From: Roridomyces roridus | Lineage: Eukaryota > Basidiomycota > Agaricomycetes > Agaricales > Mycenaceae | NCBI GenBank assembly: GCA_029378245.1 | Contig: JARKIF010000013.1 | Span: forward strand, 1,178,001 to 1,242,000 | Length of the DNA: 64,000 nucleotides | Direction: 5' to 3' | In this document: positions 10,785 to 22,342 of the stretch, in pieces | Numbering within the stretch: position 1 is the stretch's first letter | How the letters are laid out: each line of letters opens with the position of its first letter | Program-made: the position numbers and the translations under genes | The notes under the pieces: model-generated | Database searches by the model: none | What the model saw: the letters and a program-made list of their open reading frames with translations, nothing else | What the model was told of the DNA's origin: nothing

Positions 10785-12411
10785 TGATCGGGTCGGTTGT
10801 TGACCAGCCTTTGGCTTATGTAAAGATAAATCACGTGCTCCACGACCAGTTCGTGTTTCTACGCGTTGGCGCTCACATTCTCAGCCCAGGCACGCGTCGA
10901 ACCACAGCCCGTAGCCCAGTGTCTCTCATGAGTACCACATCAACCGAAAGCCCGGACTGTTTGGAGCTTAATATGAGGGAAAGGATCGTTTGGGAGCAAT
11001 TTGGGAGTGGGATGAGTCGAAATCGCTGGAGCCGACAATGGGTCATCGGAAAACAGACACTAGTCATGAAGGACAATGTATTCGAGGTCAATAGTACAAG
11101 AATCGTGACCTGAGAGCGTGGACAAAGCAGGACCACGGACACCTCACTCCCACCCCGACAACCCTACGCCTGGTTTCACCACCGTAGGCACTCCCAAAGC
11201 GGCTGCGGCGTATAGGTGCAATTGCTAAGGCCCAAAACGACAGCCTCAGCTGTACGGAGCGTAGCCGGGGCCCTGGTATCGTGCAGATAAGCGAGGGGAG
11301 TCGGCATCGTCGGATGTGATAGTGGTGGCGCCGCAGGGGTCATGCACAGCAGAGTCAAACGAGACTACAAAGAGGATGAAGAGGACGCAGATCTGGAAGG
11401 GAAAAAGCACGCACCTGTACCCTCTGCCGCATGAAGATTGCTCCGCCAAATTCCACCTGCCGGACACCTTTTGAGAGCCCCCGGTGGGCTGAAAGCTACC
11501 AGATGACAATGGGAAGACCCCTCGCAGGCTGCTACCGCGCGAGAGAGGTGCTCTGGGTCGGCCAGACACCGGTGCAAGGGCCTTGTTGTGAGGTACTCAA
11601 TGTGTCACTCCAGCGGGCGATTTGGTTCGTGGAAACCTTGAAAAAAGGGCACGGGGCGTCGGGGGCGTCCATGAATGCGTTCTTGCGGTGGTACGAGGGG
11701 GTCAGAGTGAGGAACGAGCGAGGAAAGCGCGAGGGAGAGCCAGATCAAATGCCAGCTAGCGATGTTTACATAAGCGAAAAGACTGGTCAACAAGGACCCC
11801 GCGTATGATAACAGACATCATATCAGTTACATCGTGATCGTCAACTGATGTGATCGTACTGTTACAGAGACTAGGGTTCAAGGGTTGAAAACTGATTGAT
11901 CAGCTGATTGTACCCACAGTTGAAATCTCGGCAGCCATGTGACCGCGTTGCCGAGGTGGCCTGGGGTCAATTTTAGGGCTTGCCGAGTACCTCAATCGAG
12001 CATAAGTAACGCTATCCTCGTCCAAGAGAGTTTTGTTTGCAAATTGACTTGTACGATAGCATTCAAAAAAAAAGCGAGATCAAGTTCAAATCATCAAGTG
12101 TGATGCCCGGATCGAACGGACGCGCGCGTTCCGACTCTCTTCCCAGTGGAAGGCCCTGGTTGACTTCGGATGCATGAGTGGCATGTACATGTGCTGCCTT
12201 TTGTTCAACTCCGGTATACCCGGTCCTCCATTGACACCTGAGTCCCAAAATCAATTAACGCCGCCAACCGCGCGCGTTCGCACTGACAGTGAGAAGCGAG
12301 AAACCAGGTATGCATGGTGTTCAGAATCGTCCGTCTGACAGTGTGGGATAAGTAAAGGATGGCCACACCAGGTTCCCAGTTAGGAGACCCACCTTTCCAG
12401 CACCGGCAACT
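10785..12411. other. intergenic, no supported gene
   Basis: Several frames of 60-110 codons overlap on both strands with no family resemblance. Two small landmarks are present: a tRNA T-arm-like hairpin near 12106, and at 11891-11927 a copy of the GATTGATATTTGTTCCCACA-like module also found upstream of the three esterase genes. Confidence 0.4.
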
Positions 12412-14735
12412 CTAAGCCCTCCCCAACAACCCCAGAACGACGCCCGACAGTACACCAACGAAGACCAGCCCAACCGACGCACGCAGTCCGACACCACCGT
12501 TGGGAGGCTTGCTCGTTCCAGCAAGCTCATGATCCGAAAGGCGTCCGCCATTCGACGTCGCCAAGACGGAAGGGTCGGCGGTCACTGCACGCGAAGTCAA
12601 TATCAATCTCAGCAAGGAAGAGGGGCGACGCACCAGTATTCCTCGTCTTGGTCCTCGCAGTTGTCGCAAACGTCACACTCGGCACACCCGCACCCTCTGT
12701 GGACGAATCGTCCGTCAAAAAGACAAGTGCCATGCCCGGAGCAGGTACTTTGACAGTGCATGTCTGCGCCGCGGAGTCGCACACCACGGACTTGATATCC
12801 TCGTCGCCCATCGGGCGACCGTCGGATTCGTAGTGGTAGCCGAATGTCTGGGGGCAGGCGAGGAAGATGAGAGGGAATGGAGGATAGACAAAGTACGCAC
12901 CTGCCCAGCCCATGTATAACTCCCCTTCTGCACCACCGTCGTCGCAGCCAAATACTTGACTTTGACCTCCCCCGGCATCGTCGTCCCCGAAATTGAAATA
13001 ACCGCCTCCACATCATGCGCCCCGGTCGAATCGTCCATGTAATTGATAATGGCAACCCGCTTGGGGACACCGTTCTCGTAGATGGCGTACACGGGCGTAT
13101 AGTCACTGATCCCGTCGATAGGGAGGTCGAGGACTTGAGATTGGTTAGAGGCGCCCATGGCTTCGGCCATGACGAGCGCAGAGTAATAGAGTGGGCCGAC
13201 GGTCCATTGGTGGAAAGACGATTCGTTCGTGGGCGGGGCTGCGGAGGCCAATGAGACGGCGGAAGATGACAAGAATTCACGACGTACATGTGAATGGCTG
13301 AAACAAAAAGCATCATCAGCATCCGTCCAGCGAAGAATCGAGACACGTACGTTATAAAAGACATTCTGCCCACCCAAGTGGAACATGGCGCCAGAAAAGT
13401 TGGAGTGCGCCATCGTCAACACATAGTCGATTCCCCATAGCGCCGCGGTGAACGAGTCGGAGATACCCAGGAACCCACCGCATGACGCCTAGCGCAGGTT
13501 TAGCACGCAAACGAAACCACGAGGAGGCCGCACACCGTGTTGGTCTCAAACATCAAGAACGGCTTGTTCTTCGTCTGCGCATACGCCGTATCGTTGAGAT
13601 ATCGAGTAACAATGTTCTTGGGGGCCTGGTGCGTGAGGTACTTGGGAAGCTCCGTCTGCGGGTCGACAATCTCGCCGCCAGTATTAAACATTAATGCGCA
13701 ATTGTCCGCAGGATATCTGCGCGGCGATGAGTATTCCCGTCGTCAAGCGATCCAAACACTCACTTTTCGACAGCCAAAAAGGCCAAGTTGTCGGCAAACT
13801 GGTCGACGAAACCAGTATCCCACTGTTCCTGCGGCGTCCAAGCAAACGACGCCAGGTTAGGCCCGATGAGCACTGTCCTCGCACGCCCAGTGTCATCGCT
13901 CCCATCGGAAGAAATCTGATTGATAAAGTCGGAAAACTCGCCGAGGTAGTCGTTTGGGCCATACGTGCCGCCACGGTGACCGTGGAGGGTGTAAAAGTCC
14001 GGCTCGTTTCCCGCCTGCAAGCCGAGCAGGTAATCGCCCAGAATCTCGTCCGAGGCACGGACGATGGCGGTGTCAAATGGCGTGGTGACGAACCACGGCA
14101 CACCGAGGAACCAGTGAACGTTGACGAATGAGGAGATGTTGCGCATGAGGTACAGGAGGTCGCGAGTGTAGTCGAGTGGGGGTGTCTGCGTCGTACCCGT
14201 CACGCCCGTGAGGTTCTTCTCGAGAATGCGCCCGTTGTCAAGTGTGTCGACGAGGACGGCCGACTCCTGAGTGTTACCACCGACACGGACCATGACCGAG
14301 CCTGCACGTTGCTGGATGTTGGCCATGAGGTTTAGGAAGGGGACCTGGATGAGCGTCGAGTTATTGCCCACTGAGCCAGTGTTAGTGGGAGGATACCCCT
14401 AGAGTGGGACAGTTACGCACGGACTTGATTCGTTACGGACATTTCGATGGAGAAGCCGATGAAAGAGCCCTTTGCTTGATGGACATGCCAGTCGTACCGG
14501 AGTTTTGGAGCTGGACGGGCAATGTGGTGAGGACCGAGGCGCTGGGGAGCGGAGGCGCGCTCAAGGAGGTGGGATTGTAGGCTGCAGGGCCGGTATACGT
14601 CCCTGTCGACGTCGGGTCAGCTCCGGAGGCCGAGGTCGTGAATGCCGCTTGGTCGCCTTGAGCATGGTAGACCGTGATGGCGGCATGGCCGAGACGGAAG
14701 AGTAGAGAGAGCGCGAGGAAGATTGAGCGCCCCAT
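12412..14735 (-). pseudogene. GH79 family glycoside hydrolase, secreted, frameshifted
   Basis: This reads as a GH79 enzyme (beta-glucuronidase/heparanase-like, acting on glucuronosyl ends of proteoglycans or plant cell-wall arabinogalactan). Exon 1 (14421-14735) begins with a signal peptide (MGRSIFLALSLLFRLGHA). Later exons carry LQAGNEPD with the acid/base Glu, and FLMFETNTASCGG with the nucleophile Glu, followed by a beta-sandwich domain. The end has a Gly/Ser-rich linker and a hydrophobic tail (GLRASVGLVFVGVLSGVVLG), suggesting a GPI anchor. At least six introns of about 50 nt are readable, including a 10-nt micro-exon that encodes the bridge into the SPPTNESS segment. Within exon 1, near 14468-14473, the frame jumps between MSIKQ and KGSFIGFSIEMS with no room for an intron. 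This is a one-base loss in an A-run, or a sequence error. The rest is intact, so the break is recent or artefactual. Confidence 0.85.
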
Positions 14736-15797
14736 TCTAAGTGGCGAACGTCAGGAGGACAAGGGTCGAAGCCAAGACTTCAAGTCAGGGACGCCAAGAA
14801 TACTGAGACAATACAATCTTGCGCAAATTGAGGCTGGCGGCATTGGCGTGCAGTGAGTCGGAACTGTAAAATGGAGCTCCTTGGTAAGGATGGAAAGAGG
14901 TGGTGAGTGTGGCAAGAGGACAAGCGGCGTTGGCAACGGAGTTCCCGTCGATCATGTGCACTTAAGTAGTTCACCATTGCCAGCCACTCTGCGTCACATT
15001 TGCGATATTTCGACGTAGGTGCTGGACCAAGTCTCACTTGTTTTTCGGCCGTTGTTGACCAAACCGTGCCGCGCAGATTCATTCAGCGGACAAGAAATTT
15101 TCACCTCCGGAACTCGAGTCGATGAGCTAAGAGCTTCGAGTGCACGCTAGAAAATTGAGTCACGGAAAGACATGCAGTGTCAAAGGGGACAATTCACATA
15201 CGGTGGGCTTGCGTGGGTCAAAATTACAGTAGATCCCGGATGTAATACTCGTATGGATCCGAAAGCCGAATCGAACAGGTGTTTGGCAGTGGGCACTCTG
15301 CCTTCCGAGAAATTATGGAGTCACGCCCCGAGTGGAATCTTGGAGTTGCGAGCCAGGTTTAGCAAATTTGAAGATGGCTGGAGGGCACAAAACAAAATCT
15401 TCCTCCTATGTCCCAGTGTATTGTTGACAGTGTATTGTTGACTCTCGCTCGAATCGAACGGGCGTGGGCCACTTGAAACTTGAGCTTCTTTGAGGACACG
15501 CCATCTTGGCGGCCATCGGTCTTTGCCTCGCATCTTCAAACTAAGCCGACTGGAACAGTATCAGACCTATTTCCTTATCCGTGGCTAGACTCGAGAACCA
15601 GTCTGTCTATGAGATGTCTGTCTATCGACAAGTCATAGACAGACCAACTTCTGGTATAATCCGTGGCATTAGATGCACCAAAAACTTTGGCTCGGAAACA
15701 CCCAAGTCCGATACCCGAATTGAACGGGCGTTCCGCAATGCTGATCAATTATTGCCGAACCTTTAGGTTAGGCTACTCCGAGCAAAAGTTGGGTGGC
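14736..15797. other. intergenic, no supported gene
   Basis: No frame resembles a known protein. Two T-arm-like hairpins (about 15447-15463 and 15714-15729) belong to the dispersed family described at 38.1-38.8 kb. Confidence 0.4.
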
Positions 15798-16144
15798 TGT
15801 ACCCATGTATTTGTACCTGTATCAAATTGATTAACCCCCGGGGTCGTTTTGGAGTTCTGCCATGTACTCTGTGTTTACACTTGTATTTACAGGACTTATT
15901 TTCTCCACCTTTGCACCGATTCGACTTGATCGGTCTTTGGCAGCTCTTGTCTTGCTGGCGCGCGGCTTTTGTCGGCGTACTTTCCCTTCGGGCCCCCGGG
16001 GACGCGAGGCGTTGGCGTCGGGCGAGGCGTGAACCGACGCGTTTGATCCGTTCGACCATCACTCCGTCTCTTGCTCTCCGCTCCATCTTCTAGTGGCGAA
16101 TTGCCGGGCTGGCCATCGGCGCTGTGGCGCGTCCATCTCCAACA
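15798..16144 (-). repeat. copia 3' LTR (diverged)
   Basis: It shares about 120 bp at its outer (TGTTGGAG) end with 19575-19683, and a weaker similarity at the TATA-containing end. It is preceded on the minus strand by a polypurine tract. The left limit is approximate. Confidence 0.55.
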
Positions 16145-19100
16145 CTCCCCCTCAGACCGGCAAGAGCCCATATGTGCTGACTCTTCGTACTCGGCCCGTG
16201 GGTGGTCGATTATGCATCGTTTCGGGAGGCGGCCCTACTCGATGGTGTGGCTCGTCTCTCCTTCGTGCGAGCTCCGTAGGCTGCGACTGGGTTCTAGTCG
16301 GTATCGCTGGTGTGCTCTTCTCCACGCTCGTCGATGAGACTGTCGTGCGTGACGGCTTCTGCGATGAGCCAAATGATTGGTGCGTGTCCCGCTCGTGCTC
16401 TTGCGTGCGTGTCTTGATGATTCGGTTTCGAATAGGTCTATCTCAGCTCCAAATCTCCTTGGCTACCCCTTGTCTGCTCGCTGCCCAGGTTCCAGCCTCG
16501 GGATTCCACGGCGTCGAATGAAGCGTTCAAACGATTGGTGGTGGATGATGTGGTGTACATCTCTGGGCGCGACTCCTCCGAGATCTCATACGTGCTCTGC
16601 TTGTGCTCTTCCCCTCATCGTCTCCTTCCTTGCTCATTGCCACACTATCCCTGGCAGCTTCCGTTGTCGTCGTCTCCAGAACTCTTCGGACGTCTAACTT
16701 GGATGTGGGGTGGACTCTTAAAGGGTCGGCTGTCATGCTCGCGTTGGCGGATGGGTGTGATGATAGGGTTGCCTGTGGAAGGGCACGTTGGCTGCGACGA
16801 TGTCTGAAGTGCTGGGGCTCGACTTGGTTCACGCTTGCGATCGTGACTCAGCGCTCAGCGGTCGGCGTCTCCTACCTCGACTCTGTCTGCGCTGGTGGCT
16901 CCCCCTCACGCGGCGCTGTCGTCTGGATGACCACGGAATACGGGGCTTGCAGCGTTGTTTGCGGGAGATTGCGGCTCGGCGTTCTCAGCTCCCCCTTGAG
17001 CTGCAGACCGACCGGTTCTGGGTGCTAGGCGTTGGCTATATGACTGTGTCTGTACGCCTCACTCCCACAAATCAAAATATTCCCTCGTCTTCTCGCGACT
17101 CCATCTTCAGCTGGACAGTTCAGTTTGTGCATTGGCTCACGATCTCGCTCGCGTATGTACGTCGGCGGGCTTGGTGTCCAAATGCAAGCTTCCAGCGACA
17201 TCATTTGTCATCTTGGTTGCGCGGCCACTTCTCGCTCGGGCTAGCTCGGGCATAGTCCCAGGTCCTCGGCTGCTCCGTCTCGGTGTGTGCGCGCTGGGTT
17301 GTTGCTCGTCTTGATCGCGGTGATGTATGTGCTCTAAACCTACTATAGAAATCGACAACACTCGAAGAATCTAACCGTCGAGATACAGACGAATCTATAT
17401 CCAACTAACCCAATCACGAAGCTCCGGGGCGAGTGACAACTATTGAATAGCGGGAATGTGGCGAGTATAAGTCCCTAGTACAGGGCCTTGTAAAGGTTGT
17501 AGGGAATTGGGTGATATAGTCTCGGATACGATGTCGAAACAAAGTATTGTGAATTGAGATCCTTGATATGAACCAAGAATGACGATTCTAAAGCGTTTTG
17601 TAGATGGTAAAGCTTCACAGCTAACACAAAAGATAGATTGAGTTTGGCTAAAGCCGGGTTTTGCAATAAAGCAGGTTTTTGGGTCTCTCGATCCCTTTTT
17701 ACACTGGTATCCGAAGATGACAGCGACCGATACAACACGGATTTCGTAGATTCCAACACTTCACAACTCTGGACACACAAATAACCCTTGACAGACACAC
17801 GGTACGACACAATCCAACAGATACTGATTCCAACACTCTGATTCACACTCAAGTCACACACACAATAGCCAACAAACAAATATTTAGATTTTCAATAGCG
17901 ATTGCTTAACTACGCAATGCACCGTCGAAAGCCTCGGACAAAACCCTTGATCGCAGCTGGTAGCTTGCTAGTGGGGGAAGTATCCGCTGCCCTCTTGGGT
18001 AGCACTCTATCTACTTTATACGGGTCTGAGAATCATATGATAGTACAAACGAATGGCGCAATAATTAGAAATGTCCTTGGTATCTGGAATGGAAACACCC
18101 TGATTGGTTGATTAGAACCGGCATCGTGTACGGCCGGTGTGCCAAGCCATGATTCCGCGTGGCGGACCTGTCGATCCGTGACTCCAACATTGATCCATGA
18201 CTCGACTGATTTTAGTGAAGTCGTATCCGACCTCTCCCTTGATTGTATACCCTCCAGACGTACGCCCATAGGTTGTAGGTCCAGAACGATACCCATATCT
18301 CCGACTACCTGTCCCGGATACCAGCAGATACTAGTTCGAAGACTAGTATCCGACCCGGATCCTCCTTGTCCCGACTGCTGATGACAACTACGTCACTCCC
18401 TTCGGACCCGCTTCGGCGGTCTACTCATGTTTCAGGCTTTTCGGCCGACTTGCCCATCATCCCGTGAACTTCCGAACCTCCGAATTGCACTCGCACCAAG
18501 GTTCGAACAGCTGACAATCGTACAACGGTTAAGAACTTGTTTAATTGGCGTATCCCATTGGTAGAGCAGGTATCCACAACTCCTACATGTTTCGGAGTGA
18601 GCCCGTCGGTCATATTCAGGTAAATACCCTTCAACCCGTACAGTACTCTTAAGTATCCACCACACTGACTGTCTCTGGGCTCAACATCAGTCTTGTACTG
18701 AGATGACTTAGCTAGGATACTACCTTTGAAATCGTGGAAAACGCGCGTTTTCAAGGGCAGTCAAATTCCATGCTTATCAGCGGCATACATGCCCTCGTAT
18801 GTGACTGGTTGCACTTTCGTCTAGGTTCGCGCGACTACGGGCTCGGACGGCTGTCTCGTCCCGAATAGTCATCACTCGAACAATCGCGCCGACACACAGT
18901 AGGTTGTGTGCGGAAGCCGGTGCTGATGGGACGTCGAGAGTCTTGCTTTCGCGTCGAAGACTGTGCGTTGGTATGTGTCCAACTTCGTTGTTGTTGTTGG
19001 GTCCGTTGATCGTTTCGAATGTCCAGCTAGTACACGTTCGAGTAGAACTCTGTCTCGACGTCGTCTGCCCAAATAACCTTCTCCGTTCCCATAGAACTCG

Positions 19101-19394
19101 GGCTTTCTCCCTCGTTTCCTCCGCCTCTTGACCAGCAGTCTGCGGAGACGTGACCCTGTCGGCCACAATTGGCGGACATGGAATCATGGTGGTGACGTGT
19201 GAGGTAGTAGTGTGGGTATCTGAATCCTCCAGACGAATGTGAGTTGAATCAAATCAGACCCGCTGAAATTTATGTTAGATCCTGAAAGTCAGTAGTTAGC
19301 CTTGAACGGTTCAGGCTGATGAGGATGATAAGGTATGGGAGGAACAGCTTGAGGTATGCAGTGGATTCAGCTATGGGCGGGGCCCATAACCTAT

Positions 19395-19683
19395 TGTAAA
19401 ATGTGGGGCAAAACTCGTATCCTTCTACCGAATACATGACTCGTATTTATACAATTATATGGGAAACGACGAGAACGTTCCATTATGTTCCACACCATTC
19501 CATATGCGTCCATGCGTTTCTTGACTGCCCCAGCCGGTGCCCGAATCGCACAGGATTGTGGCGGAGGCGAGACGTTGGCGAGACGCGTACCGACGCGTTT
19601 GATCCGAGTCCCTCTTGCTCTTCCATCTTCTAGTGACGAATTGCCGGCTGGCCATCGGCGCTGTGGCGCGTCAATCTCCAACA
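19395..19683 (-). repeat. copia 5' LTR with adjacent PBS
   Basis: Bounded by TG and CA, 289 bp, with TATAAATA near 19442 (minus strand) and GGTTATGGGCCC immediately inside the element. Confidence 0.6.
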
Positions 19684-21092
19684 GAACTTCAGCTCGAGTT
19701 GGCGGGCAGGCGGCAGGATATGGGGCGGGGATGATCCGAATGGGGCGCGGACGCCGGAATTGACATGAGTTCTGCGAGAACTTGAAGAATGTGATTACGG
19801 TGTTAGTTGGATCAAATTCCCTAATCGGTGTAGCCCAATTTGCTTGCAAATTGAAAACAAATGGGGCAAACTTGCAAACTAAAAAGGAAATATTTCACGT
19901 GAACACCGGCAACTTGGCACTCTCCCACGAGTGCTCGCTTGGTGCTCGCGCGCTGATTTGGGTCTCTTTCAATCGTATCTCACTCGATCCTGCACCATTT
20001 TGTGAGATATAAGTCACATCTCAAAGGTACGTGGAATGGTCATGTATTTATCAATCTTGTGAGGTTTGTAGATTCGGAGAAGTATTATAAATTGATAGCT
20101 TGATGCATCACATGTGTGATATGAAACCGGTCGGGGAGCTTTCTACACTATTGGGAATCTGGAAATGAATGGCGGGTCAAGTGAAGGACCTCTCAAGGCC
20201 AGGTATATCACGCTATTGGTGCATGAAGACTGTTTCTCAGCTCTTGAACATGGAATCCCAGCATTACGGGAAATATCATCATGGCATCCATGCTACGCAC
20301 GGCAACAAATCAACGACACGGCAGATACTTGTCAATGAAGTACATCTGCTATGGCCTCACATTTCCCACACAGCAAGCCACTTGGCGACTTGAAAGTAGC
20401 TCTCTCTGATCCAGATCAATTTCTTGGGAAGGGCAACTCTGCCAAGTTTCCACAGGGAAATTATCTACCATTGAATCAAAGGAGTGGAATAGCACTAGAG
20501 TGTCACACCTGAAGTTGCCGAGGGAAGGCGATCAGAAGGAGGGGTGTTGAGCATGAAAGATCATTGAATCATGATAACATCATTGATGCGTCATCTCGGC
20601 ACCGCTTCATCTGCAGCACCTGTCTGACTGATTCCGAGTAGATAACAGTGGTGCTGCTTTGTAGGACTCAGATGGACAATAGCCTAGTGAGTTCTCTCTT
20701 TCTCTTTCCCTTCCCTTTCCTTTTTTGGTGAATTTTTTGTAATTCTTTTGGGCACCAACAAACACCGTCACCGAGCCCCAGAACTTAGTCCAATGGGGGT
20801 CGTTTCAGTTCGGGACCTCGGGTGGCAGTAAAATCGCCTGAAACTTGTTGCTTCAGATCCAATCCGTTTTCATGATTAGGTGCCAGTACTACATTGCTAC
20901 TTGCTATATGAAGAGGCGGCGCGCGGGCGAGGGAGTGGGGAGCGTAGCTCCCCACGGACGAGAAACGCGCCGACACCTCGACTTGACGATATATACTGAA
21001 TCTACTTCCATAGCCCACATCACAAAATAACTACGGTGTTTAGCGGACATGAAGATGTGGACTCCGTGCCCGAGCGCTGACGCTTGGTCGAC
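19684..21092. other. intergenic, no supported gene
   Basis: AT-rich stretch with only short frames. No tRNA, repeat or coding signal that I can support. Confidence 0.4.
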
Positions 21093-21100
21093 TACTGGAT

Positions 21101-21627
21101 TAGGGTCCCCTGACAATTCCATTTGAGGGAAAATAATTAATTGTCAGGCTGACTGTCAGAACTGATGGTCAGTTCTGACGATTGACAATTGACAATTGCC
21201 TTTTATGGAAATACAAGCTAACACGGGTCCAGGCGACTCGGAAGAGCCATCATATTGTCTGCCTACTATTTCGATAGAGTGGCAAGCAGTGAGAAGACTC
21301 GAGAGAGCAGGGACTGGCCTCTGAAACTTGATACCTGCCCGATCCGGAGCTCGGTGATCTGAGTGCCCGTGCATCAGTGTTGCATCAGCGGCAAATCAGC
21401 GGTGGGCAAGCTGAACTTGATCGTATTCGGTGGAATTGTTGACGGAGCGGTCCGGCTGATCATTTATTGATGGCAACAACACTTCGGAGGCGGCTGCCGG
21501 CCACCTGCAGTCAGTCAATTGTCAGGTCAATATTTCTGCCCTTGCGAAAATAATTAATTGTCAGGGCCTGATCTGACAGTCAATTGTCAGGTCGCTGACT
21601 ATTGACACGAATTATCAGGGGACCCTA
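21101..21627. mobile_element. hAT-type MITE, 527 bp
   Basis: The ends are TAGGGTCCCCTGACAATTC and its near-complement, and a perfect 8-bp direct duplication TACTGGAT flanks the element (21093-21100 and 21628-21635). TAGGG ends with 8-bp duplications are the hAT hallmark. Inside, AATTGTCAG-like words recur at least six times in both orientations. No transposase is present, so it depends on one elsewhere. Confidence 0.85.
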
Positions 21628-21876
21628 TACTGGATAAGTAGTAGATACATGCTTCTTAAGCTCTACCATAGGAATATTGAGCACAATTTGAAGTCAAGCT
21701 TCTAAGGTTCGGCAAACGCCGCCTGCGGCCATATCCCCAGTCATGTATAGAGGCATGTCAATGAGCAGACTGGCGGAGTTTTGTCAGGAGGTAAAAGATG
21801 TAGCCCTGGTACATATTTCAACCAGGATTTGTGGGACGATGTAAAAGATGAAAACTAAGATTACGAAGAAGGAAAG

Positions 21877-21893
21877 GCCCGAATCGAACGGGC
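21877..21893. repeat. T-arm-like hairpin of a dispersed repeat
   Basis: GCCCGAATCGAACGGGC forms a 5-bp stem with a 7-nt loop, identical in layout to a tRNA T-arm read on the opposite strand. The preceding GTAAAAGAT words and following AGCTCT match the repeat units near 38.4 and 38.8 kb. Confidence 0.5.
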
Positions 21894-22033
21894 TAGCTCT
21901 CGGTGCGATAGTCACGGGTGCTGGAATCCATACATAATCATTACTGGTTTGATATTGTGATGATGACTCCTTGCTTGAACTTCTTGGGCCGTTGGAACAG
22001 GGTTGTACTTGTAAAGTTGAATTGGATTCGTTT

Positions 22034-22079
22034 GAACTGATTGATTGATTGATTGATATTTATTCCCACAGTTGAAATC
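22034..22079 (+). promoter_or_regulatory. recurrent upstream module of the esterase genes
   Basis: A stretch built of ACTGATTGATTGATATTT, then TTCCCACAGTTGAAATC, lies about 260-310 bp before the esterase start. Related copies lie at 40629-40668, 42341-42382 and 42515-42550 upstream of the paralogues, and one at 11891-11927 away from any esterase. It may be a shared promoter part or simply a dispersed repeat. Confidence 0.4.
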
Positions 22080-22282
22080 CTCGTCGTTGGTTGGATTTTG
22101 GGGTGTGGGAGATGACTGAGCTCAGAGACCAAGTCGGGGTAGATCTTCTAAAGTCAAGTCATTCTAAGTTTACTCCTTGAACTGGATCTAGCCATGTGAC
22201 CCCGTATTATGGGTGTGTTCCCATGAACAGGTGCTTACTCGGCTGTAAGTAAGGGACTCCGGGGTCTTGGTCTCCCACCATC

Positions 22283-22289
22283 TATAAAT
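22283..22289 (+). promoter_or_regulatory. TATA box of esterase copy 1
   Basis: TATAAAT lies 54 nt before the start codon in a context (CACCATCTATAAAT) conserved in esterase copy 3, where it is at 42662-42668, 53 nt before the ATG. Confidence 0.6.
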
Positions 22290-22342
22290 CGGTTGCTCGC
22301 TCCCTTGCCACACCCCACAAGACACACGCACCAGCCCCAGCC

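Larger units (their letters stand above)
15798..19683 (-). mobile_element. degenerate Ty1/copia LTR retrotransposon
   Basis: Read on the minus strand, the 5' LTR is 19395-19683 (starts TGTTGGAGAT, ends TTTTACA, with a TATAAATA box). It is followed within 3 nt by GGTTATGGGCCC at 19380-19392, the copia-type primer site complementary to the anticodon half of initiator tRNA-Met. About 220 nt further in is a Gag zinc knuckle (NCGRQGHVSADCW, first Cys changed to Ser) near 19110-19180. The far end has a polypurine tract (GAGGGGGAG, 16145-16153) directly before a second LTR that also starts TGTTGGAG and runs to about 15798. Pol is not recognisable and the interior is only 3.2 kb, so the element is deleted and decayed. 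The two LTRs are clearly diverged, and no target duplication was found. Confidence 0.65.

Noticed and set aside
12060..12180. Possible tRNA near the CCCGGATCGAACGGA hairpin
   Set aside because: No acceptor partner at a suitable distance and no anticodon arm.
16071..17255. Several 90-155-codon plus-strand frames
   Set aside because: They run antisense through the copia body, show no family motifs and are Cys/Trp/Ser-rich in a random way.
19196..19215. TGAGGTAGTAG, a let-7-like string
   Set aside because: let-7 is an animal microRNA; no hairpin is present and an 11-nt match is chance.
19248..19275. CAAATCAG...ACCCGCTGAA resembling the start of fungal 28S rRNA
   Set aside because: Only two short words match, with a gap between them, and nothing downstream resembles rRNA; it lies inside the degenerate copia element.
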